Translations under genes and position numbers: made by a program | In this document: in pieces, positions 45,094 to 55,399 of the stretch | Numbering within the stretch: the first letter of the stretch is position 1 | How the letters are laid out: each line of letters opens with the position of its first letter | Origin: Ashinkailepas kermadecensis | Taxonomy: Eukaryota > Arthropoda > Thecostraca > Neolepadidae | DNA length: 64,000 nucleotides | Assembly (NCBI GenBank): GCA_034440615.1 | Contig: JAOTOM010003968.1 | Location: 140,492-204,491, forward strand | Direction: 5' to 3' | Notes under the pieces: model-generated | What the model was told of the DNA's origin: nothing | Databases searched by the model: none | Seen by the model: the letters and a program-made list of their open reading frames with translations, nothing else

Positions 45094-45505
45094 AAAACTC
45101 CGCATATTTAACGTACATGATAGCTTTGGGTAGTTGGTTATTGCGGTTTAGGGGTGCATCGACTGCAGAGGTCATGCAGCGCCCATAACATCGTCAATTA
45201 TATCAAGTTTTTACGGGCGAAACTGATTGAAGCTGCTAAATGCGACACTTTATGAAATCTATTGTCATGACGTACATCATACAATCCTGGTCTTACCACA
45301 GTACATGATAGCTTTTGCATTTCATAAAGCCCAGGTGCGGCGAAAACGGTGCGTATATCGCGGTACTAATGGTTGAAAAGCCTGCAAAATATGACAGAAA
45401 AAAGGCACCATTAGTGCAGCGATATACGCACCGTTTTCGCTGCATCTCGGCTTTATGAAACAAAACAAAAACTATCATGTACGTTGAATATGCGGAGTTT
45501 ATGGT
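45094..45505. mobile_element. Fold-back MITE-like element split by a SINE-type insertion
   Basis: Outer inverted ends: AACTCCGCATATTTAACGTA on the left (about 45096) and its near-perfect reverse complement on the right (TACGTTGAATATGCGGAGTT, about 45480-45499). Inside, 45301-45372 pairs with 45408-45482 (left TTTCATAAAGCCCAGGTGCG and GCGAAAACGGTGCGTATATC; right complementary), giving a long stem around a loop near TGAAAAGCCTGCAAAATATG. The element is interrupted by the insertion at 45128-45300. Confidence 0.8.
45128..45300 (-). mobile_element. SINE-like insertion inside the MITE, 15-bp target duplication
   Basis: GTACATGATAGCTTT occurs at 45113-45127 and 45301-45315, flanking the insert exactly. 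The insert, read on -, ends with the SINE-type tail TGGGCGCTGCATGACCTCTG, CAGTCGATGCACCCC and TAAACCGCAATAACCAAC. The remaining upstream part (45200-45300) matches no SINE body seen elsewhere in the window. Confidence 0.82.
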
Positions 45506-45590
45506 GAGTATATCGCGGTACTCGATATACGCGGTGTGTATATAGCGATACTAATGGTCGAAAAGCCTGCAAAATATGACGGAAAAAACG
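45506..45590 (+). mobile_element. Second partial copy of the MITE
   Basis: GTATATAGCGATACTAATGG and CGAAAAGCCTGCAAAATATG then ACGGAAAAAA repeat the stem end and loop of the neighbouring element in direct orientation. Confidence 0.7.
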
Positions 45591-45789
45591 CATCGGCTAC
45601 GTTTTACTCGTGAATGCTGGGTTGCAGGCTCAACAACATTGCATTTGTGTTGGATTTTCCGTCGAATAGAATTCTGCGGCCGTGCATATAGCATGGCTAG
45701 GATATTACTCAACGAGGATTATTCGGCGATGCAACTGATTATGATAAGGCCACGACAGTAGCAGTGCTCCGCCGGCGATATAACATAGC

Positions 45790-46000
45790 AGCGTTCTTGG
45801 GCTGGTTCATTCACGTTGGCACCTCACATGGGTGTAACCTTGTATGCTTTTTGGAGGGTACTTCCCCCAATGTTGGCTTTGTCACCACAATAATTTCAAT
45901 TCTTAACATGAGAACCTACATGGTATGCCCCGAACCTAATTGGGCCTGCCATTGCCTTCATGCATTGTGCTGTCACAATAACTTCCAGAAACCTAAACCT
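45790..46000 (-). repeat. Dispersed repeat family D, copy 3
   Basis: Read on -, it contains CACAATGCATGAAGGCAATG and GTTAAGAATTGAAATTATTG, matching 4285-4360. An open frame of 144 codons on + covers this region but is explained by the repeat and has no recognised family. Confidence 0.55.
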
Positions 46001-46307
46001 ATGTCTGGTAGGTTTCTACCTGTGATGTACCTAGTACCATTGAGTGCAGCAAAATCAAGGTTGGTGGATAAAATTGTGTTTTATGTCATTATTTTCATTG
46101 GCAACATTGGTGTGGTTGCATGGCATATGCCACACCCACCACATGGCATTTACCACCCATATCTATATCTAAACAACAGGGATTTTGTTGATATCTAGAA
46201 TGCAGGAATGGAAGCTTTGCGAAGGTAAACATCACAAAAGATTTGTCGAAATGCACCACTTGCAAATGGTTGGTGGCATCAAACCTGCCACTACACTAAA
46301 CTCTCGC

Positions 46308-46450
46308 GGAGCTCTCGCGGAGCTCCCGCCGAGCTCTCGCTGAACTCTCGCCGAGCTCTCGTCGAGCTCTCGCCGAGCTCTCATCGAGCTCTCGCTGAGC
46401 TCTCATCGAGCTCTCGCCGAGCTCTCATCGAGCTCTCGCTGAGCTCTTGC
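46308..46450. repeat. 12-bp array GAGCTCTCGCCG, about 12 copies
   Basis: Imperfect 12-bp units alternate GAGCTCTCGCCG, GAGCTCTCATC and GAGCTCTCGCTG. Each GAGCTC is a palindrome. Confidence 0.9.
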
Positions 46451-46474
46451 TAACCTCACCTAACCTAACCTAAG
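46448..46474. repeat. Short CCTAA-type stretch
   Basis: CTAACCTCACCTAACCTAAC resembles three to four units of the arthropod-type telomere repeat. It is too short to be a telomere and may be chance. Confidence 0.4.
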
Positions 46475-46537
46475 CTCAGCCACGCTAAGTTAAGCTAAGC
46501 GAGCCTAACCTGGCAGGATGACATGATACCTGTGATA

Positions 46538-46592
46538 TACGGAGGTATGGAGGTATGGAGGTATGGAGGTATGGAGGTACGGAGGTACGGAC
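46538..46592. repeat. 8-bp microsatellite GGAGGTAT/GGAGGTAC
   Basis: About seven units; the last ones change T to C. Confidence 0.95.
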
Positions 46593-47714
46593 AACTGGAA
46601 TATGACAGACAGGAGGCAGCCAAATGTGTGATGGGTGGCATTGAGTCAGGTTGTTGCCTGACATTTGGGTAATTAATCACAAGGACTGGGTTGGAAACTG
46701 ATAATTTTCAAGATGGATTATCGATGTTTTCGGGGTTTTACAGGTGAAACCAAGCATTCGTTGTCATTGTAATTGGTTTTATTAAAAAATTGTCCTACAT
46801 TATGAAGTTGAAATCAAAGTGCTTTATGCATCACGAAATTGGTAACGGAACGCATGGCTATCAACATCACTGAACGATTCGATCTTCCCGGCGACATGGT
46901 CATCAGCAGAAAGACAAAATTCGGCAACTTTTGGCGCAATCGCAGATTTTGCAAATACATAAACCATTACATGAATCGTCATCTACTGAAGGCAACAATT
47001 AATATTAAATGAATGGCGAAGGAAGGCACCTAAAAAGAGTGCAAATATATGACAATACAGCCGACACATAAAGTTTGTTCCTGGGTATGACGTCAACCAT
47101 TCTGTTGCATTTTTCGTTTCCAAAAATGCATCGCGCCTCAGAAAAGAAACGCACGATTTGCTGGTGGCGGCGAATGTTTATGAAATCAGAAATACGACAC
47201 TGCGTATTTTACATGCAAAAATATATACTTTCTGTCAATGACGATAACTTTTGCAATGGAACCTGCCTCTGGGCGAGAAAAATCCAGGAACAGTCTATTT
47301 TCCAACCCTGCTCTGATGTGATCGTCTGACATGGTGAGGGTGGTCGGACGTTCGGAGATCGTTTTACTCTTCCAGTCGATGGTCTCTGTGTAGTCTGCTG
47401 GCTCCCTCTGAAAGACAGGGAGACGGAACGGGCGGACTTGGCCCGGTGTCTCCTCCCTGAGCCGGCATCGCAGCACTGCAGACCCCGCCCTCTCATGAGC
47501 TGCCCTACTCTCGTCCGACAATATTGCAAAAAGCTGTGCCTCAGAGTGAGCCCAAGAGCTATTGCGCTGTAGCACTGGACTCACCAGCGTTGTCAGGCGC
47601 GGATGAAGCTCTGTTAGGAGCACAACGCATTTGTACAGATTCTTGGCACCGTCCTGACAAGTCCAGTTCCGATTGAATTGAAACAGCATCGCCGTTAGTG
47701 TCCAACGATGCATT
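46593..47714. other. INTS2 intron, no exon recognised
   Basis: Mixed sequence. The right part (about 47300-47714) may be the far-decayed upstream portion of the LINE at 47918-48720, but I see no clear motif. Confidence 0.4.
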
Positions 47715-47727
47715 GAACCAACAACAC

Positions 47728-47904
47728 CTTGAAGAACATTTGGTTCTTTTACGACGCATTCAACCACTAGGCCATATCGCGTCGCCAAACTCTCACGCTG
47801 ATTGGTCGCGGGTGGACTCGGTAAATGCCGCCGGCTGTGAGACTCGAACCCACAATCTTGCGATAAAGAGTCCGACGCTCTACCAACTGAACTACCGCAG
47901 CCCC
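47728..47904 (-). mobile_element. tRNA-Lys-like SINE, type B, with 13-bp target duplication
   Basis: GAACCAACAACAC occurs at 47715-47727 and 47905-47917. The insert, read on -, opens GGGGCTGCGGTAGTTCAGTT GGTAGAGCGTCGGACTCTTT (TTT in the anticodon position), then a B-box GGTTCGAGTCTC, the shared body CGCGACCAATCAGCGTGAGA and the tail GGCGACGCGATATGGCCTAG. It inserted into an older LINE. Confidence 0.92.
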
Positions 47905-47917
47905 GAACCAACAACAC

Positions 47918-48720
47918 TATTTTCTCCGATTCACCAAAACTGAAACCATTATCCTTTCTGTCGCTCGGCTCAGCGCTGCAGTGGTTCCACCTGAACCAGC
48001 TCAAGCTGAACCCGAAAAAGATCAAACTGCTGCTGGTCAGATCCGCCAAACGACAGACACCAAATGACTTCAGGGTCTCTATGGGCGTCACACTGATAAA
48101 GCCTGTGGCTAACACCAAGCTCCTGACGTCACTGTGGACTTCAACATTGCCTGTGAAAAGCATGTCGCTGCAACACGCCGGAAATCCTACGGCATCCTCA
48201 TACCCGTGTCGAAACAGCCCACAACCCTACCCGAAGGCGTCAAGAAAACGTTGATGGAATGCAAGGAGTTATCCTGCGTCTACTGCTCGACTGCATGGGA
48301 AAGCTGCACCTCCACTATAAACGCAAGCTGCAGCGAGTCATTAGCTACAGTGCCAGAATCGTGACCCCAGCTAACCGACGTGACAACATCACCACAGTCA
48401 TGCGTCACCTCCAGTGGCCATCTGTGCAGCAGCTCTTCAAAGAAAGCGACGCCATCGTCATCCACAAGCAACTCACCTGCGAGACGTCACCCAGCCGTCT
48501 CAGACGTGGGCTGACCTGCAGGGACAGCGCGACAGTACGTACAAGCCATGCTGCCGGCTCGCGTCTCCTGCAGCTACCTCGAGTCCGCACCGAGTTTGCG
48601 AAGCGTTCATCCCTATATGGCATCGCAGGAACTTGGAACGATGCACCACTGGCACTCAGAGATGCGGAGAGTGCGAACACGTGCAAGCTGGCAATGCATG
48701 ACTGGATGCGCCCCGTGTAG
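47918..48720 (+). pseudogene. LINE remnant (L2/CR1-like), end of reverse transcriptase
   Basis: Broken frames encode, in order, ALQWFHLNQLKLNPKKIKLL (typical of the region after the RT active site), then LQRVISYSARIVTPANRRD and SSLYGIAGTWNDAPLALRD, ending at TAG about 48720. These are the usual C-terminal landmarks of L2/CR1-type LINE proteins. The active site is not present in this fragment. At least two frameshifts and several stops make it inactive. It is interrupted on its left by the SINE at 47728-47904. Confidence 0.72.
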
Positions 48721-48940
48721 ACCGCACCGTGCTGCTATCGCGGAGTAGTGACAACGCAAGCACTGCGGCAGTGCTGCACGGTCCCTGGGATCAGCTTTCA
48801 CCCACGCTCATTGTCTTAATATGCTTTGCATGCATTAACTACTACTTGTATAGCCCCGCACCGACATCGTGTTTGCCTACGAGCTGTATTGTTATGACGT
48901 TTGGCCACAACGGCCATCATATGGGTGCCGAAAGACAATA

Positions 48941-49012
48941 CATACATACATACATACATACATACATACATACATACATACATACATCCATACATACATA
49001 CATACATACATT
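48941..49012. repeat. (CATA)n microsatellite
   Basis: About 17 units of CATA with one CATC. Confidence 0.98.
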
Positions 49013-49661
49013 TTCGCGACTTATTCTGTCACCTCTGCCGACTGTGAGAATATAGGAATGAGACAGTTGGGTTCATCGTAGTAATTGGAACAGTCAGATA
49101 GACCTGAAATGTTTGCATGATCAGTCAGCCACCAGCATAGTAGCTGGTAACATAAAGCATGCATGTGTATACACACTGCAGGTACCAGGTAATCTATTAG
49201 TAGTATCGGCTATCTGTCCTATTGGGCTCAAAACAGCACCAATAAACGCAGATTGTCTTGTTGATGACAAAACATCTAGAATGTGCGGGCTTCAACGCAT
49301 AGTTTTCGAATTCGTTAAGACATTCGTCAAATTCGTGTCGAAATTTTCCAATAGATGGCAGCACTTCCGACCACAAATCAATAAATGCATGAAGTATGCA
49401 TGAATCATGCATGGGCATGAAGCAGTCGTGAGTTAATTTACTTTTGATGGGTGTTTTCCGGGGTTTCGAGCACAGTCCGTTATAATTTTGCCCATGACAA
49501 GAATTATGTGATTGACGGTACACCCTACCGTACATACATACAGCAGACATGATTTGCTGAAGTCATAATGCTGGAAAAGCAGCATTGTTTTTACAGCAGG
49601 AAAATACTTGCTGTATAATTCATCGCATGATTTTTAGGTGCTCAATATCTACAAATTATAC
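49013..49661. other. INTS2 intron, no feature
   Basis: Mixed AT-rich sequence. Confidence 0.45.
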
Positions 49662-49700
49662 TGGGCTTTAGGGCGCGTCGACCATGTTGATCATATAGCT
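49662..49700 (-). mobile_element. 39-bp SINE tail with 13-bp target duplication
   Basis: CTACAAATTATAC (49649-49661) and CTACAAATTGTAC (49701-49713) flank an insert that, read on -, is AGCTATATGATCAACATGGT, CGACGCGCCC and TAAAGCCCAG, a bare SINE 3' end. Confidence 0.8.
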
Positions 49701-49764
49701 CTACAAATTGTACCTATTTCTGCAATGTTAGACGACACCATCAGTAAAGCACAGGGGCTGCCAG

Positions 49765-50248
49765 TGCAGCACATATGCAACTGCTACAGAGGACATTGTG
49801 ACTGCAGCTTATATGACACTGTTACAGAGAACACTGACTGCAACACATATGACATTGGTACAGAGAACACTGTGACTGCAACGAATATGGTACTGTTACA
49901 GAGGATATTGTGACTGCAGCACGTACGACACTGTTACAGAGGACAATGTGACTGCAGTACATATGACACAATGTAACAGAGAACTCTGGCTGCAGCACAC
50001 ATGACACTGGTACAGAGGACACTGTGACTTCAGCAAATATGGTACTGTTACAGAGGACATTGTGGCTGTAATGCATATGACACTGGTACAGAGGGCACTG
50101 TGGCATCAGTACCTATGACACTGTTACAGAGGACATTGTGGCTGTAATGCATATGACACTGGTACAGAGGGCACTGTGACATCAGTACATATGACACTGG
50201 TACAGATGGCGCTGTGACAGTAGCACATATGACACTGCTACATATGAT
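49765..50248. repeat. 38-bp minisatellite, subfamily 1, about 12 copies
   Basis: Units of the type GACACTGTTACAGAGGACAT, TGTGACTGCAGCACATAT. It has the same 38-bp period and shared positions (GACAC, ACAG, ACTGCAG) as the array at 50395-51215. Confidence 0.92.
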
Positions 50249-50283
50249 AGTAACTAGTTAGTTAAAACTACAACACATACTGC

Positions 50284-50380
50284 TGCATACTGCTATTCCT
50301 CGCTCGCGACCAATCGGCGTGAGAAATTGGCGACGTTGCACGACCCAAAACAGTCGATATGATATAAAACCAATAACAAT
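50284..50380 (+). mobile_element. 5'-truncated type A SINE between two halves of an array
   Basis: Starts CTCGCGACCAATCGGCGTGA, continues GAAATTGGCGACG and ends GTCGATATGATATAAAACC AATAAC. It separates the two 38-bp subfamilies. Confidence 0.82.
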
Positions 50381-50394
50381 CAGCACCACATTGC

Positions 50395-51215
50395 GAATGC
50401 GACACATACGACACTGCCACAGAAGACACCATCACTGCAGTACCGAGGACACCGACACTGCAGTACCGAGGACATCGCCTCGCTGCAGTACCGAGGACAC
50501 CGCCGCGGAAGACACCGCCACAGGAGACAACACCACTGCAGTACCGAGAATACCGCCACAGGAGACAATACCACTGCAGTAGCGAGGACACCGCCACAGG
50601 CGACACCATCACTGCAGTACCGAGGAAACCGCCACTGCAGTACCGAGGACACCGCCACAGGAGACCATACCACTGCAGTACTGAGGATACTACCACAGGA
50701 GACACCATCACTGCAGTACTGAGGATACTGCCACAGGAGACACTGCCACTGCAGTACTGAGGACACCGCCACAGGAGACACCATCACTGCAGTACCGAGG
50801 ACACCGCCACAGGCGACACCATCACTGCAGTACCGAGGACACCGCCACAGGAGACACCATCAGGAAACTGCAGTACCGAGGACACCGCCACAGGAGACAA
50901 CACCACTGCAGACTGGGGAATACCAAGGAGACACCATCACTGGTACTGAGGATAATGCCACAGGAGACACTCCACTACTGAGGACACCGCCACAGGAGAC
51001 ACCATCACTGCAGTACCGAGGACACTGCCACTGAGACCAAGGACACCGCCACAGGCGACACCATCACTGCAGTACCGAGGACACTGCCACAGGAGACACC
51101 ATCACTGCAGTAATGAGGATACTGCCATAGGAGACACTGCCACTGCAGTACCAAGGACACTGCCACAGGAGACACTATCACTGCAGCACAGATGACATCG
51201 TCACTATCTCACTGA
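50395..51215. repeat. 38-bp minisatellite, subfamily 2, about 20 copies
   Basis: Units of the type GAGACACCATCACTGCAGTA, CCGAGGACACCGCCACAG, with many small deletions. It ends about 240 bp before the donor of the INTS2 exon at 51458. Confidence 0.93.
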
Positions 51216-51457
51216 GGACACCGTCATTGCTACACAGGGAACATTGCTATTACATTAAAAAGGTATTATTGAGCTCAGCCACTGCGTCAGAGGGCATCGT
51301 CACAACATTACTAAACACAAAATAGTAAATACTGCACATAGAACACCGTGATAGAAGTGACCATGTACCTGCAAGATGCAGGAAAACATCGCAACCATGA
51401 CGAGATTGCCATCACAGGACTGGCAAGAGTGCGCTACTCTGAGAGTTGATGGCTCAC

Positions 51458-51590
51458 CTGTCCTCAGTATATCAGTGGAGAGGGCAGTGAGCAGCATAGA
51501 CGACAGGCTCGCCAGCTGCAGCAGAAACGGCACCGTGGCCAGACGACACTCGTCCGCCACTTCGTCGTGCGGCGGGCCGCTCAGACTCAG
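51458..51590 (-). CDS. INTS2: Integrator complex subunit 2, most upstream exon found
   Basis: 133 bp on -, acceptor CTCCGTTGCAG (ending 51591), donor AGGACAG/GTGAGCC. It encodes LSLSGPPHDEVADECRLATV, PFLLQLASLSSMLLTALSTD, ILRT plus one base. That base completes a Val codon with the exon at 43693, giving STDILRT-V-TPEQLEAVSAQ. The intron to the next exon is 7.8 kb and filled with arrays, SINEs and a LINE. The assignment rests on phase, strand, order and GC-rich coding character. The N-terminal half of INTS2 (human protein about 1200 residues) should lie upstream but was not recognised between 51.6 and 64 kb. Confidence 0.75.
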
Positions 51591-51599
51591 CTGCAACGG

Positions 51600-53625
<2,026 letters not shown>

Positions 53626-53996
53626 TGTTTGCCGTGACTACCGAGGACTATGTCTGGGCGGTCACTAACGAGGACACCCTTTATTTACCACCTGAGAAGC
53701 ATCTATTTTTTATCGGTGATAGAGCATGATCTGCTGAGTAAGATGGAGGGTCAATTTGGGAGGAAACATGAAATTGTTGGCTCCCAGTGTGGATTGAATT
53801 ACCGAGGACTTCGGCAAAACCGAGGACGGTGTGTGTCCATACATGTTTATCGTGAATACCGAGGACAATGTGTGTCCATGCACGTTTATCGTGATTTCCG
53901 AGGACAATGTGTGTCCACATACATGTTTATCGTGAATACCGAGGACAATGTGTGTCCATACATGATAATCGTGTACACCGAGGACCGTTGCCTGAT
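53626..53996. repeat. About 39-bp repeats with a GAGGACA motif
   Basis: Units of the type CCGAGGACAATGTGTGTCC, ATACATGTTTATCGTGAATA, four clear copies at 53815-53980 and degenerate ones at 53630-53680. GAGGACA is shared with the 38-bp and 69-77-bp arrays. Confidence 0.85.
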
Positions 53997-54318
53997 GGTC
54001 ACCAACGGCAACATCATTTGAAATGTGAAAACAGTACGTGTGCTATTGATCCTAATAGTGTATCTGTGCGGTCTTATGTGTCTGTGAAAAGTCCTATTTC
54101 GAGTTCATCATGGATTCGTAGCCTAATGCTCAAAATCGTGAAGGAGAGGGGAAATGAAAGCGAGGAAATTTACCCAATTGAAAACCTGTTAGATCCTTGC
54201 CACAGATGAGCGAAAATTGTGGGGTATTTACACCACTGGAGAAGGCTTAGATAAGTCGCTCGTTTAGATCTATCTATCGTTTCGATGACAAGTGCACCTT
54301 TTATCCGAAAAGTGCCCG

Positions 54319-54579
54319 AAAAGCATCGGAGAACTAATTCCCATGCATGCAAGTTGCACTTTTCTCAGTCTCAATGTCCACGCTCTCTAATGTGACTTTC
54401 AGAGAGGCATTCATTAACTGAGGCGTTGTCAGGATACCATCCTGGGTATGCCACCAGCCAAAACGGCCATCTGTCCGTGGAACATGAAACGTGAAAAGCA
54501 TATCCCCAGTTTTGTTTTCTTCATATGAGTAGAATGTGTGCTTTGCTCGATAAGGATTTGACTTCAATCTGTAACAAAC
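54319..54579 (-). CDS. Possible terminal exon, unidentified
   Basis: Read on -, an acceptor-like GCGTTTGTTACAG is followed by an open frame beginning LKSNPYRAKHTFYSYEENKT, through FHVPRTDGRFGWWHTQDG and LMNASLKVTLESVDIE, to MHGN and a stop near 54332. Unlike the other frames in the window it has balanced, protein-like composition. I recognise no family. It could be a terminal exon of an unknown gene or of an old transposon. A SINE with an 11-bp target duplication lies immediately upstream of the acceptor. Confidence 0.35.
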
Positions 54580-54591
54580 GCCCTATTTTAG

Positions 54592-54750
54592 TGTGGGGGG
54601 GGGGGACGAGTGGTCTAGGGGTTAGTTGCTCGTCTCACAATCGAAAGATTGTGGGTTCGAGTCTCGCCTGTCGCTACCCTTCGCCCGCGACCAAACGGCG
54701 TCAGAGATCGACCGAACGGTCGACGTGTCGTAAAACCAATAAAGAAACAA
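54592..54750 (+). mobile_element. tRNA-derived SINE, type A, with 11-bp target duplication
   Basis: CCCTATTTTAG occurs at 54581-54591 and 54751-54761. The head is complete (GGGGACGAGTGGTCTAGGGG, A-box; GGTTCGAGTCTC, B-box), preceded by an extra G-run. The body has a deletion (GCGTCAGAGATCGACCGAAC) and the tail is TCGTAAAACCAATAAAGAAA. Confidence 0.92.
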
Positions 54751-55094
54751 CCCTATTTTAGCGGATAGTCGTACAGTTGTTTGGGAATTTTTAGTAGGAT
54801 ATGCAGGCATGTAATTATGCGCCTTGTGTGGGATGTTTGCTGGTCCTCGCCCCGCGGCCATTGCTATGTCAGCTCTGTCGACACTACTGTTGCCTGATTG
54901 TGGTGTGAGAAGTAACGGTTCAAGATTCACGATGATAAGTGTGGAGGAAACTATGTCAATTCATTTCAAATTAGAATATCTCCCAAACACAGAAATATCG
55001 TGAAGGGACCAGCTACTTGCGGTTACATTTGAACTGGCTATAACAAACTATTCATAAATAATTTATCGTTACATCCTGACGGCTAGCTGAGCGA

Positions 55095-55300
55095 ATTTAG
55101 GCACACTGGACCAGGACGTCGCCACCGGGGGATGCAGCGACGACAGTCGCCCCATACCCTGTGGAAGACGGCGTTTTCCCCTGACATCTGATGAGGCACC
55201 GTCCCGGAAAACGCACAGAAAAGTTGAAGTGCTCTCTAGAAGAAAGGCTTCACACTGAGGATCGCCATTATCCAGACAATTAATAATAGATAAAAATCAG
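55095..55300 (+). mobile_element. Terminus of the GGCC-rich element family, copy 2
   Basis: GACGTCGCCACCGGGGGATG, then TTTTCCCCTGACATCTGATG, GAGGCACC, CCGGAAAACGCACAGAAAAG and GGCTTCACACTGAGGATC. The same series occurs in reverse at 23875-23730 and on + at 59165-59330. Confidence 0.55.
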
Positions 55301-55399
55301 AGCTCGTTTCTGTAGGAAGTCTCACAAAGCTCCAGAAATGGGACAGGAAAGGACAGAAGAGATGGGAAGCAATGACCCTGGGAAAGAGAGAGCAGGAGT

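Noticed and set aside
45764..46198. 144-codon frame on +
   Set aside because: Overlaps dispersed repeat family D, which is reversed elsewhere in the window. No family recognised.
46448..46474. Telomere
   Set aside because: Only three to four CCTAA-like units, internal, between other short repeats.
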